Shown here one piece after another: positions 1-8,593 of a stretch of DNA of 64,000 nucleotides. The stretch is from Nitratireductor sp. XY-223. GTDB lineage: Bacteria > Pseudomonadota > Alphaproteobacteria > Rhizobiales > Rhizobiaceae. The notes below the pieces were generated by a model. The model was not told the DNA's origin. It saw only the letters and a program-made list of their open reading frames with translations, and did no database searches. A program made the translations under genes and the position numbers. Location: assembly GCF_004959855.1 (NCBI RefSeq), contig NZ_SPNT01000005.1, forward strand, positions 186,001-250,000. Direction: 5' to 3'. How positions within the stretch are numbered: the stretch's first letter is position 1; each line of letters starts with the position of its first letter.

Positions 1-370
1 GGTCGCGCAGGCCCACCCGCCCGAGCAGCCGGTGGTCGTCGTCGACGACAAAGGCCACATAGATCGTCTCGGCCGCGTCCTCGGCGACAAGCTGCCGGAC
101 CGCATCGCTGCACCGCGTTTCGGGCCCGAGGTCGGCATAGCGTGAGTTCATCAGGCCGCCGGCCACCTCTTCGGAATAATCCGCCAGCCTGGCGATCTCC
201 ACCCGGCGCCCGCCGGCAATCCTGGCGTTGATCGCGCCACGGCGCTTGGCCGGCAGCTTTCGCAACAGCCGGGCTGCGTCGTCCGGCTGCAGTGTGTCGA
301 TGTGGCGGATGATCTCTTCATCTGCCATTCCGGCGAGTGCCTTCTTTTCCGGTTTGTGCTTCGTATCCAT
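1..370 (-). CDS. mgtE: MgtE-family magnesium channel, N-terminal part (runs off the window)
   Basis: The first 123 residues of a protein whose remainder lies beyond base 1. MgtE proteins are homodimeric inner-membrane Mg2+ channels gated by a cytoplasmic N domain and a CBS pair. Visible family features are the helical-repeat motif DDAARLLRKLP (residues 30-40), the junction motif AGGLMNSRYADL (70-81) and the beginning of the first CBS domain (ETIYVAFVVDDD). The N domain before AGGLM is shorter than in most MgtE proteins. The frame stays open upstream as far as about base 511, but what it encodes there does not resemble MgtE, so I keep the ATG at 370. That start has an AGGAAG ribosome site about 11 bases upstream. 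The pore domain cannot be seen here. Confidence 0.85.
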   Translation of the reverse strand, partial: MDTKHKPEKKALAGMADEEIIRHIDTLQPDDAARLLRKLPAKRRGAINARIAGGRRVEIARLADYSEEVAGGLMNSRYADLGPETRCSDAVRQLVAEDAAETIYVAFVVDDDHRLLGRVGLRD

Positions 371-395
371 GCGATTAACCGACTTCCTGCTGGTG

Positions 396-422
396 TCCGG
401 AACGTTGCATAGCAACTCCGGA
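396..422 (-). promoter_or_regulatory. Stem-loop in the mgtE leader
   Basis: Imperfect inverted repeat: TCCGGA, a two-base bulge, GTTGC, loop ATA, GCAAC, TCCGGA. It ends 25 bases before the mgtE start codon, just upstream of the ribosome site. If transcribed with mgtE it would form a strong hairpin in the 5' leader. A role in Mg2+-responsive control is inference only; I do not recognise a known Mg2+ riboswitch. Confidence 0.45.
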
Positions 423-637
423 CCAAGGCCGTAAGACACAGCCTGCGCGAAATTTGCCGTTGTCCGGTGGAATGACCGGAACGTCCGTGACCTGCAGATG
501 GGCCGGGCTCACGGAAAGATCCGCCTTGATTGCCGCGACGCGATGAATGCCAAATTAACGCAGGGTTCAATGTTGGTTCAGCGCCGCCTTGCCATGGTAG
601 TCTCCGTCATCAACGCACAACCCGACGGGGGCACGTC

Positions 638-1069
638 ATGAAAGCCACATTTATCGCAGCCATCGCTATTGCGGTCACAGCCGGCAACGCGCAGGCGCTG
701 GACCTGCAGCAGGGCGGATCGCCCAAGCTGAAAGTCACCAAGCTCCAGATGGGCATCAAGTCGCCAACCACCAATGCCTGCCCGGCCGATGCCGAACTGA
801 AGGCCTGGGTCTTCACCAACAAGGAAGGTTCGGTTCCGATCTACATCGCCCGCAACGGCGGCGGCGTGGCCGGCCCTTACGTGGTGCAGACCAAGGCGAC
901 CGGCAACGGCACATTCATGGGCGTCTATTCAAGAACGCTGACCATTCACCAGGCCATCGACACCCAGTACCGCGCCTCGGCACCGAACCACAAGAAGCTG
1001 AGCAACTGGGTGCCGCTCAAGGCAAGCTGCAAGATCGGTCTGGGCGGCGGCGGCATCCTGCAGAACTGA
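638..1069 (+). CDS. Small exported protein of unknown function
   Basis: 143 residues. The N-terminus (MKATFIAAIAIAVTAGNAQA) is a clear Sec signal peptide with cleavage expected after AQA near residue 20. The mature part has two cysteines (in NACPADAEL and KASCKIGLG) that could form a disulphide, and it ends in a glycine-rich tail. I chose the ATG at 638 over an in-frame upstream start because the signal peptide begins there. It stands alone between mgtE (divergent) and a larger exported protein, and a terminator follows. I do not recognise the family, and the role in the periplasm or outside the cell is unknown. Confidence 0.8.
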   Translation: MKATFIAAIAIAVTAGNAQALDLQQGGSPKLKVTKLQMGIKSPTTNACPADAELKAWVFTNKEGSVPIYIARNGGGVAGPYVVQTKATGNGTFMGVYSRTLTIHQAIDTQYRASAPNHKKLSNWVPLKASCKIGLGGGGILQN

Positions 1070-1093
1070 GAACAACCGCCAATCATGCCGAAA

Positions 1094-1119
1094 GAGCCCT
1101 GCCTGACGCGGGGCTTTTT
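1094..1119 (+). terminator. Rho-independent terminator
   Basis: Stem AGCCCTGC, loop CTGAC, stem GCGGGGCT (one G-U pair) running into a T tract. It starts 25 bases after the stop codon of the small exported protein and separates it from the next gene. Confidence 0.8.
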
Positions 1120-1198
1120 CCCGTTTCGGGGAGCGTCCCGTCGTGAATTGCCGTCTTTGCGGCATCTATAGTACACTCCCTCGCGAGGAAGGGACGAT

Positions 1199-3598
1199 AT
1201 GCCACGCTTCTTCGCCTTGTTCATGGTTCTGTTGACCGCGTTGTTCGCCGGGGGCGTGGCTGCGCAAGATACGACGCGGACTTTCGAAACACCCACCATC
1301 AACGGCGTGCGGCTCGACTGGTGCAAGCACTTTGCCAGCCAGTGCGGCGCGCCGGCCGCCGACCTCTTCTGCCAGCAGAACGGCTATACCCGCGCCACCC
1401 AGTTCGTGATCGATCCCGGCATCGGTGCGTTCGGCATTCCCACGGTGATTTTCGGGGACGGCCGGCTGTGCCGCGCGCCGATCTGCTCGGGCTTCCGGGC
1501 GATCACCTGCACCAAGCCGGAGACGGTGAAGAAGAAGCCGAAGGACGGACAGATCGTCGGCACGCCGCCCAAGGCCGGACCGGACATGGAAGAAGTCGTG
1601 CTCGGCCCCAACCGGACCCGCTACCGTTTTCCGAAGATCAAGAACGTGCGGGTCGACTGGTGCCGCAACTGGGGCAAGAACTGCGGCGAGCCGGCCGCCG
1701 ACCTGTTCTGCAAGGAAAAGGGCTTTGCCCGCGCAGGCAAGTTCACCCGCGACGAAACGACGGGCAAGAAAGGCATTCCGTCGGTTGTTTTCGGCGACGG
1801 GCGCCTGTGTAACGCGGAATACTGCAACGCGTTCAAGCAGATCACATGCGTGCGCCGCAAGGACCCGGCGACGGCGGCGAAGCCCGCGGAACCCAAGCAG
1901 CCGGAAGCGCCCGCCGCCAGACCCGGCATCGAGCTGACCATCACCGTCCCGCAGGTCGGCGTCGTTGTGGTGCCGATCCCGACGCCGAAGCCGGTGGTAC
2001 CGCCACAGGTGGCTGAGCAGCCGAAGCCTGTCCTGCAGACCAGGCCACCCAAAAGCGACGTCATCGTCATCGGCCCGCCGGTGAACTACGCACGGTTCGA
2101 ACCGCTGCCGCCGGAAACGCTGACCGCCAACTGGGTCAATATCATCGACAATCTCGACACCTATCCCGAAGGCGCCAGTCTCTTCAAATGCGCCAGCGGC
2201 GACTGCTCGATCGCCAATTCCGCGGATTTCGAGGTCGACCCGGACGCGCAGTACCAGGCGGTGCATCTCAACTACAGGGTCGACAAGGTTCCGCACGCAT
2301 CGGGCGCGCTCTGGCAGGTGAGCTACCTGCCCTACCCCCCTTTCGGCAACGGGTCGGAGGCCGACATCGAGCCGCAGGGGCTGCTGGCCTCAGACGTGGC
2401 GGATGTCAGGGAAGGATGGTTCGCATTCGACCCGAAGGACCTCGCCAAGGACCTTCCGGGCGGCCCGGCGATCTTTTACGTGCGGGTGCTGCCGGTTGCC
2501 GCCGGTTCGGGGCGGGTCGTCGGCCAGCCGTCCAACACGATGCGGGTCTACTACGGCGCGGACCCGCCTGCGCAGGAGCCCTTCGAGTTCTATGCAAAGG
2601 AAGAAGTGCCGGGAAGCCGGCCCCAGATCCGCATGACCGCGCTGGAATTCACTCCGTTCCACCACATCGCGCGCTGGCCGCCGGGCTGCAAGACTTGGGA
2701 GGAGAAATACGGCAAGAAGGACAAGAACTTCTTCGAAAAAGTCGGCAAGTTCTTCTCCGGCGCGTGGAGCTGGACCAGCAAGTCCTACCAGTGGGTGAAG
2801 AACCGGGTCGTCGACATCGCCGCGACCCTGACGCTCAACCTCATCCCCGATAGCGCGCTCGAATTCGCACTCAATTCCGCGCTGGTTTCGGCGGGCATTC
2901 CGCCCGACATTCCAAACCTCAACGAAATGATGCGGGACGGCGTCGACGGGCTGGCGAAGGAAGTGGCAAAGCAAGCCGTCACCCAGGTGCCGACCGCCGA
3001 TCTCGCCACCAATGTCGGCAACCTGGCCGTCGATATCACCATCGAGACGGCGGCGGGCATGGCCGAGGAGGAACTGCGCGAGCGGCTGGAGGAGGAAATC
3101 GAAAAACGCTCCCGCCAGGCGCTGCTGCAAGCCGCCGACGAGCTGGAAGCGCAGCTCAAGTCCGACGGAAAAGGCGCGCTGTGCAGCACGACCTATTTCA
3201 ATAGCGTCTACAAGGTGACGGTCAAGAACACCGGCGAGGAGGCCTATGAGGGCCTGCAGATCAAGGCCAATGCGGCTCCCGTCTATCTCGACCGGACCTG
3301 GACGGTCGACCTCGACGCCGGCGAGGAGACGACGCTGATTGCCGTCGCGTCACCGCGCCTCCCGAACGGGCCTTACAGCCATCCGCTGCTGCCGCCCGGC
3401 AAACGCGCGGACGAGGATACGAGCCGCTGGTGGAACGACATCGTCTATGACGAGGAGGTGGAAATCGAGGTGACATTTCCCGGCGCGCGTAATTGCCTCG
3501 GCGGCGACCCCTCAAGCCGCTTCTGCGAGCAGGAGTATTTCACCGTTCACCGCTCGCCGCCGCAACTGGTGACCGAGGGCTACAAGTTCTCGCAATAG
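1199..3598 (+). CDS. Large exported protein with two cysteine-rich repeats
   Basis: 799 residues with a signal peptide (MPRFFALFMVLLTALFAGGV..., cleavage near AAQ, residue 23) and a good ribosome site (GAGGAAGGGA). Two 68-residue repeats, residues 37-104 and 150-217, each carry six cysteines at identical spacing and the motifs DWC, CG.PAADLFC and FGDGRLC. From memory, repeats with this cysteine pattern occur in secreted proteins of both bacteria and plants. A proline-rich linker follows (about 230-285), then a beta-rich region (about 300-460) with one more cysteine pair, an amphipathic middle (about 500-660) and a C-terminal beta domain with CLGGDP and SSRFCEQ. It stands alone. The function is unknown; a cell-surface or periplasmic binding role would fit. 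Confidence 0.88.
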   Translation: MPRFFALFMVLLTALFAGGVAAQDTTRTFETPTINGVRLDWCKHFASQCGAPAADLFCQQNGYTRATQFVIDPGIGAFGIPTVIFGDGRLCRAPICSGFRAITCTKPETVKKKPKDGQIVGTPPKAGPDMEEVVLGPNRTRYRFPKIKNVRVDWCRNWGKNCGEPAADLFCKEKGFARAGKFTRDETTGKKGIPSVVFGDGRLCNAEYCNAFKQITCVRRKDPATAAKPAEPKQPEAPAARPGIELTITVPQVGVVVVPIPTPKPVVPPQVAEQPKPVLQTRPPKSDVIVIGPPVNYARFEPLPPETLTANWVNIIDNLDTYPEGASLFKCASGDCSIANSADFEVDPDAQYQAVHLNYRVDKVPHASGALWQVSYLPYPPFGNGSEADIEPQGLLASDVADVREGWFAFDPKDLAKDLPGGPAIFYVRVLPVAAGSGRVVGQPSNTMRVYYGADPPAQEPFEFYAKEEVPGSRPQIRMTALEFTPFHHIARWPPGCKTWEEKYGKKDKNFFEKVGKFFSGAWSWTSKSYQWVKNRVVDIAATLTLNLIPDSALEFALNSALVSAGIPPDIPNLNEMMRDGVDGLAKEVAKQAVTQVPTADLATNVGNLAVDITIETAAGMAEEELRERLEEEIEKRSRQALLQAADELEAQLKSDGKGALCSTTYFNSVYKVTVKNTGEEAYEGLQIKANAAPVYLDRTWTVDLDAGEETTLIAVASPRLPNGPYSHPLLPPGKRADEDTSRWWNDIVYDEEVEIEVTFPGARNCLGGDPSSRFCEQEYFTVHRSPPQLVTEGYKFSQ
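1307..1849 (+). repeat. Two 204-bp coding repeats with six cysteines each
   Basis: The repeat units are 1307-1510 and 1646-1849, each exactly 68 codons, separated by 45 codons. I count 37 of 68 identical residues. The cysteines sit at repeat positions 6, 13, 22, 55, 60 and 68 in both, which suggests three disulphides per unit. Confidence 0.85.
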
Positions 3599-3622
3599 TA
3601 TTGAAAGCAGGTCGGCGCCCGC

Positions 3623-4255
3623 CTAATCCCGCACCAGCAGGTGCGCGTTCATGATGCCGGCGAAGCGGTCCATCATGCGGGCCAGATAGGCCGGGTCCGA
3701 GACGAAACGTTCATGCGTCAAGAGCCCGCGGAAGAACGTCCGGCAGATGCTCCACAGGAGCGCGGCATCGTCGCCGGCAGCGTCCGAACCGCGGTAGAGC
3801 GCGCTGATCGTCGCCGCGCTGTCGGCCTCCCATTTGTGCAAGTCGTCGGCCAGTGCGTTGTAGAGTTCGCGGTCGGTCCGGCAGGCCACGATGATCTCGA
3901 CAAAGGCCCGCCCCTCCGACGTGTTGACGATATGGTTCCAGGAATCCATCAGCAACCTGTCGGCGGGCGCCGGGCGTTCCCCCTCGCCCATGGTCGAGTG
4001 CATCGGGCGCATGGCCGCGTTGAGCATGCGCATGCAGGTCTCGGCCACAAGCGCCTGCTTCGTCGGGAAATGGTGGGTCAACGCACCGCGCGAGACCCCG
4101 GCGCGCTCCTGGATACGATTGATCGAGGTTTCCGCATAGCCGTGTTCGTCGAGACAGGCGACCACGGCCGCGCAAATGCGGCGCTTCATCGCTTCGGCCT
4201 TGATATCCTTCTTGGAAACCTTGGTCGGCTTTTCCTGTGTCGCTGTTTCCGACAT
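3623..4255 (-). CDS. TetR/AcrR-family transcriptional regulator
   Basis: 210 residues. The N-terminal helix-turn-helix spans about residues 25-70, with the typical RAGVSRGALTHHFPTKQALVAE signature. The C-terminal part is the variable ligand-binding domain. It is divergent from the atuA-type operon, with a 118-base gap holding a promoter and a TetR-like inverted repeat, so it is probably the local repressor of that operon (inference), by analogy with AtuR-type repressors that respond to an acyl-CoA intermediate. The ligand cannot be read from the sequence. Confidence 0.9.
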   Translation of the reverse strand: MSETATQEKPTKVSKKDIKAEAMKRRICAAVVACLDEHGYAETSINRIQERAGVSRGALTHHFPTKQALVAETCMRMLNAAMRPMHSTMGEGERPAPADRLLMDSWNHIVNTSEGRAFVEIIVACRTDRELYNALADDLHKWEADSAATISALYRGSDAAGDDAALLWSICRTFFRGLLTHERFVSDPAYLARMMDRFAGIMNAHLLVRD

Positions 4256-4299
4256 TTAAGCCGCTTCCCCCTTTCAGCGAGATGTGCCCTTATATCGCC

Positions 4300-4345
4300 T
4301 TGACAGGTTGCGTGGCAAGATTTTAAAAACAGAATGTTCGGTCTG
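4300..4345 (+). promoter_or_regulatory. Promoter and TetR-like operator of the atuA-type operon
   Basis: A perfect -35 element TTGACA (4300-4305) is followed after 17 bases by a weak -10 element TTAAAA (4323-4328). Directly downstream, CAGAATGTTCGGTCTG (4330-4345) is an imperfect inverted repeat with CAGA/TCTG ends and a GTTCGGTCTG half-site of the kind TetR regulators bind. It would cover the transcription start, so a bound repressor should block the operon. A ribosome site GAGGAGGAA lies just before the atuA start. Confidence 0.6.
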
Positions 4346-4373
4346 CAATCGTAACCCACCCTGAGGAGGAAGC

Positions 4374-6158
4374 ATGTCCGGGGACCAGTTGATCATCGGA
4401 GGCGCCAGCGGTTTCTGGGGCGAGGCGCCGCACGCAACCGCTCAACTGCTGCAGTTTCCCGGTATCGACGTCCTCGTTTTCGACTATCTCGCCGAGATCA
4501 CCATGTCGATTATGGCACGGGCGCGCTTGAAGGATCCGGCGTTAGGCTACGCGACCGATTTTGTCACCGGGGCGATGGCGGGAAACCTCGCCGAGATCGC
4601 CAAAAAGGGCGTCAAGGTGCTGTCCAACGCGGGCGGCGTCAACCCGGCGGCCTGCGCGGAGGCGCTGCGCAAGGCGATCGCGGAATCCGGGCTGGACCTG
4701 AAGGTCGCGGTCGTCGAGGGCGACGACCTCATGGCCCGCGTGGCGGAATTCTCGGACCGGCGCGAGATGTTCGCCGGCACGCCGTTTCCCGATGCTGCAA
4801 AAATCGCTTCAGTCAACGCCTATCTCGGCGCCTTTCCCGTCGCGGCGGCCCTCGATGCCGGCGCGGATATCGTCATCACCGGGCGCTGCGCCGACAGCGC
4901 TCTCGCCCTTGCCGCCTGCATTCACCGGTTCGGATGGCATAAGGACGATCATGACAAGCTGGCCGCGGGATCGCTCGCTGGCCATCTCCTGGAGTGCGGA
5001 CCGCAATCGACCGGCGGCAATTTCACCGACTGGGAACAGGCCGGCGACCTCGCGGACATCGGCTATCCGGTCGCCGCGATCGGTGCCGACGGCCGCTTCG
5101 AGATCACCAAGCCTGACGGCACGTCCGGCATCGTCTCGCGGGCCTCGGTCGGCGAGCAGATGCTCTACGAAATCGGCGATCCGCAGGCCTACATCCTGCC
5201 GGACGTGATCTGCGATTTCTCGAATGTCGCGCTCGAACAGGCCGGTCCCGATCGCGTCAGCGTTTCCGGCGCAAGGGGACGCGCGCCGACGGGCCGGCTG
5301 AAGGTGTCGGCAACCTTCCTGGACGGGTACCGCGCCGGCTTTGTCTTCCAGTTCAACGGGCGCAACGCGCGCGACAAGGCGAAGGCCTTCGTCGAGGCCG
5401 GCCTGAAACGGGCCGAGGCCCGGCTCAAGGCGCTCGGTGCGCCGGGCTACAGCGAGACCGCGATCGAGCTTTTCGGCGGCGCTCCCGAAGGCCATGATGG
5501 CGAGGAAATCTGCGTCAAGGCGGCCGTGCGCCATGCGGATGCGCGCGCCGTCGGATTGTTCCTGAAGGAAATTACCGGCTGCGCGCTGGCGACGCCGCCC
5601 GGCCTGCACTTTTTCACCGGCGCTGGCCGGCCGAAACCGTCTCCGGTGGTGCGCCTGTTCTCGTTCCTGATCGAGGCCGGCGCAGTGCCGGTCAACCTGT
5701 CGATCGACGGCGCGGACATCGGCTATGCCGACACAGCCCCTGCCCCTCATGACGACGTCCTGCCCGAAAGGCCTGCCATACCGGACCCGGCAGCCGAAAC
5801 CGACCTTGTCACCTGCCGCCTCGAAGACCTTGCCTGGGCGCGCTCGGGCGACAAGGGCGACGACGCGAATATCGGCGTCATGGCGCGACGGCCCGAGTAT
5901 CTTCCGTGGATCTGGCGCGCCGTTACCGAAGAAACCGTCGCAAACGTCTTCGCCTCCTACCTTGAGGGCAAGGTGGAAAGGTTCTTCATGCCCGGGATTC
6001 ACGGCATGAATATCGTCATGCATAATGTGCTGGGAGGCGGGGGTGTCGCCAGCCTGCGCAATGACGCGCAGGGCAAGGCCTTCGCACAGACGCTGCTGGC
6101 GCTGCCGGTCGAGATTCCGGCGGCGCTTGCCGACAATGCCGCCACGGGGGAACGCTGA
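4374..6158 (+). CDS. atuA: Acyclic terpene utilization AtuA-family protein
   Basis: 594 residues. The first ~450 match the AtuA/DUF1446 family: start IIGGASGFWGE, then GGVNPAACAEALR and DIVITGRCADSALALA. The last ~110 form the fused small AtuA-like C-terminal domain (LAWARSGDKGDDANIG). AtuA is required for growth on citronellol and geraniol in pseudomonads, but its biochemical role is not established. It is the first gene of the operon, with a strong ribosome site. Its TGA overlaps the ATG of the carboxyltransferase gene by one base. The substrate here may be a terpene-derived or other branched acyl-CoA. Confidence 0.88.
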   Translation: MSGDQLIIGGASGFWGEAPHATAQLLQFPGIDVLVFDYLAEITMSIMARARLKDPALGYATDFVTGAMAGNLAEIAKKGVKVLSNAGGVNPAACAEALRKAIAESGLDLKVAVVEGDDLMARVAEFSDRREMFAGTPFPDAAKIASVNAYLGAFPVAAALDAGADIVITGRCADSALALAACIHRFGWHKDDHDKLAAGSLAGHLLECGPQSTGGNFTDWEQAGDLADIGYPVAAIGADGRFEITKPDGTSGIVSRASVGEQMLYEIGDPQAYILPDVICDFSNVALEQAGPDRVSVSGARGRAPTGRLKVSATFLDGYRAGFVFQFNGRNARDKAKAFVEAGLKRAEARLKALGAPGYSETAIELFGGAPEGHDGEEICVKAAVRHADARAVGLFLKEITGCALATPPGLHFFTGAGRPKPSPVVRLFSFLIEAGAVPVNLSIDGADIGYADTAPAPHDDVLPERPAIPDPAAETDLVTCRLEDLAWARSGDKGDDANIGVMARRPEYLPWIWRAVTEETVANVFASYLEGKVERFFMPGIHGMNIVMHNVLGGGGVASLRNDAQGKAFAQTLLALPVEIPAALADNAATGER

Positions 6159-7777
6159 TGGGCTTTGTCAGCCAGATCGACATCGGATCGGACGGATTTG
6201 CCAGGAACCGCGAGGACATGATCGCGCTTGTCGAGCAGTTGCGCGAGCTGGAGGCGAAGGCCGTGGCGCTTTCCGAGCGGCGACGCCCGCGTTTCGAGGA
6301 GCGCGGCCAGATCACGCCGCGCGAAAGGCTGGCGCGGCTGCTCGATCCGGGCATGCCCTTCGTCCAGCTGCACGCGCTGGCCGGCTATCTCGTCGACAGC
6401 AACGACCCGGAGAAAAGCGTCCCCGGCTCTTCCCTGATCGTCGGCATCGGCTTCGTTTCGGGCGTGCGCTGCATGGTCTGGGTCGACGACAGCGGCATCA
6501 AGGCCGGTGCCATGGGCAAGATGAGCCTGCCGGCGGTGCTGTCGATCCAGACACTGGCGCGCCGGCACAGGCTGCCGTTGATACACCTCGTTGAAAGCGC
6601 CGGCGCCAACCTGATGGAATACAAGGTCGAAGGCTGGGCGCAGGGCGGCGCCCTTTTCCGGAACCTTGCGCTTCTGAGCGCCGACGGCATACCGACGATC
6701 ACCGTGCTGCACGGCCCGTCGACCGCGGGCGGCGCCTATATGCCGGGCCTTTCGGACTATGTGATCGGCGTGAAGAAAAACGGCATGGCGGCCCTCGCCG
6801 GCGCGGCGCTGGTTCACGCGGCCACCGGCGAAAAGGCCGACGAGCGGGAACTCGGCGGCTCTGAAATGCATGCGAGCACGTCAGGCCTGGTCGAATATCT
6901 CGCCGAGGACGACGCCCACGGGATCGCGATCGCCCGCGACCTGGTGCGCCGGCTCGACTGGAACAAGCGGCTCGCGCCGATGGCCGCCCGAACCTTCGAT
7001 GAACCGCAATACAATCCGGACGAACTCGCCGGCATCGTTCCGGCGGACTACCGCACGCCTTACGACGTGCGCGAAGTGGTGGCCCGCTTCGTCGACGGTT
7101 CCGATTTCGAGGATTTCAAGCCACGTTACGGGATTTCGACCGTCTGCCTGCAGGCGAGCATCAACGGCATCGCCTGCGGCATCATCGGCAATAACGGGCC
7201 GATCGATCCGGCCGGCGCGACAAAGGCGGCCCAGTTCATCCAGCTCTGCGACCAGGCGGACACGCCGATCGTCTTTTTGAACAACACCACCGGCTACATG
7301 GTCGGCACCGAATACGAGCAGGCCGGCATGATCAAGCACGGCGCCAAGATGATCCAGGCTGTCTCGAACGCGCGGGTGCCGCGGATCACCCTCTATATCG
7401 GCGCGAGTTTCGGCGCCGGCAACTACGGCATGAGCGGGATCGCCTTCGAGCCGGATTTCCTGTTTGCCTGGCCCAACGCGACGACGGGCGTGATGGGCGG
7501 CGAGCAGGCCGCCGGCACGATGACGATGGTGGCGCGCATGGCGGCCGAGCGAAAGGGCGAGGCCATCGACGAGAAAACCCTCGCCGGGCAGCACAAGATG
7601 ATCGCCGCGCATTTCGACCGCCAGTCCGATGCGTTCTTCACCTCCGGCCGCTGCCTCGATCACGGCGTCATCGATCCGCGCGACACGCGCAGGGTGCTGG
7701 GTTTCTGCCTCGAGACATGCCTGGAAGCGCGAAACCGGGCATTGCGGCCAAACGCCTTCGGCGTGGCAAGAATGTAG
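6158..7777 (+). CDS. Acyl-CoA carboxylase, carboxyltransferase (beta) subunit
   Basis: 539 residues, the full length of MccB/AtuC-type subunits. These transfer carboxylate from carboxybiotin to an acyl-CoA and form a complex with the biotin-carrying alpha subunit. Seen are the N-terminal crotonase-like half with the glycine-rich GPSTAGGAYMPGLSDYV and the C-terminal half with NNTTGYMVGTEYEQAG, GASFGAGNYGM and GVMGGEQAAG. It is start-stop coupled to atuA. The order beta, hydratase, alpha is shared by methylcrotonyl-CoA (liu) and geranyl-CoA (atu) loci. Linkage to AtuA favours a geranyl-CoA-like substrate, but specificity cannot be read from the sequence alone. Confidence 0.92.
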   Translation: MGFVSQIDIGSDGFARNREDMIALVEQLRELEAKAVALSERRRPRFEERGQITPRERLARLLDPGMPFVQLHALAGYLVDSNDPEKSVPGSSLIVGIGFVSGVRCMVWVDDSGIKAGAMGKMSLPAVLSIQTLARRHRLPLIHLVESAGANLMEYKVEGWAQGGALFRNLALLSADGIPTITVLHGPSTAGGAYMPGLSDYVIGVKKNGMAALAGAALVHAATGEKADERELGGSEMHASTSGLVEYLAEDDAHGIAIARDLVRRLDWNKRLAPMAARTFDEPQYNPDELAGIVPADYRTPYDVREVVARFVDGSDFEDFKPRYGISTVCLQASINGIACGIIGNNGPIDPAGATKAAQFIQLCDQADTPIVFLNNTTGYMVGTEYEQAGMIKHGAKMIQAVSNARVPRITLYIGASFGAGNYGMSGIAFEPDFLFAWPNATTGVMGGEQAAGTMTMVARMAAERKGEAIDEKTLAGQHKMIAAHFDRQSDAFFTSGRCLDHGVIDPRDTRRVLGFCLETCLEARNRALRPNAFGVARM

Positions 7778-7786
7778 GAGCTGGGC

Positions 7787-8593
7787 ATGACCGATCTGCC
7801 GCATACCGAGGCGCTCGATCTCGAATACGAGGCCGGATGGCTCACCGTCTGGTTCAATCAGCCGGAGTCGCGCAATCCGCTGACCGGCGAGCGGGTCAGC
7901 GAGCTCAACGCCGTTTGCGCCGCCATTCGCGACAATCGCGATATCCGCGGCGTCACCGTTCGCGGCCGCGGCGGCATCTTCTGCGCCGGCGGCGATCTGA
8001 AGGCTTTCAAGAGCGCGTTCCAGGGCGAGGCGAGCCGCGACGACATCGTCGCGATGAGCCTCGATGCGGCGGCCCTGTTCGACGCCGTCAACACCCTGCC
8101 GCAGGTTACGGTGATGGCCATCGAGGGCGCCGCCATGGCCGGCGGTTTCGGCCTTGCCTGCGTGGGCGACGTGGTGATTGCCGAGGAAGGGGCACGGTTC
8201 TCGCTCACCGAGACGATGATCGGGCTGACACCGGCGCAGATCTCTCCCTTCGTCCTGCAGCGGCTGGGGACGCGCGAGGGGCGGCGGCTGATGCTGCTGG
8301 CATCGACGCTCGACGCCGCGGAGGCAAGGTCCGCCGGCCTTGTCGACACGGTGGTTTCGGGGTCGGCCGCGGTGGACGCCGAGATTGAATCGATCCGCAA
8401 GCAGGTGCGACGCTGCGCGCCGGGAGCGGTTGCCGAAACCAAGCGGCTGATCCTGACGCTGCCGGCCATGGAGCGCAAGGCGCAAGCCAAGGCGGCGGCT
8501 GAGAGTTTTGCCGACCGCATGGTCTCGGATGAAGCCCGTGAGGGCGTTGCCAGCTTCCTCGAAAAACGCAAACCCGAATGGGTGGAGCGGTGA
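7787..8593 (+). CDS. Enoyl-CoA hydratase/isomerase family protein
   Basis: 268 residues, a single crotonase domain. The CoA-binding and oxyanion-hole segments are visible as FCAGGDLKAF (about 65-74) and AAMAGGFGLACVGDVVIA (about 116-133), and an acidic residue is available in the following SLTETMIGLTP. It lies between the carboxylase beta and alpha genes, where atu and liu operons encode the hydratase that acts on the carboxylated enoyl-CoA (isohexenylglutaconyl-CoA or methylglutaconyl-CoA hydratase). Which of these applies is open. It starts nine bases after the carboxyltransferase stop. Confidence 0.9.
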   Translation: MTDLPHTEALDLEYEAGWLTVWFNQPESRNPLTGERVSELNAVCAAIRDNRDIRGVTVRGRGGIFCAGGDLKAFKSAFQGEASRDDIVAMSLDAAALFDAVNTLPQVTVMAIEGAAMAGGFGLACVGDVVIAEEGARFSLTETMIGLTPAQISPFVLQRLGTREGRRLMLLASTLDAAEARSAGLVDTVVSGSAAVDAEIESIRKQVRRCAPGAVAETKRLILTLPAMERKAQAKAAAESFADRMVSDEAREGVASFLEKRKPEWVER

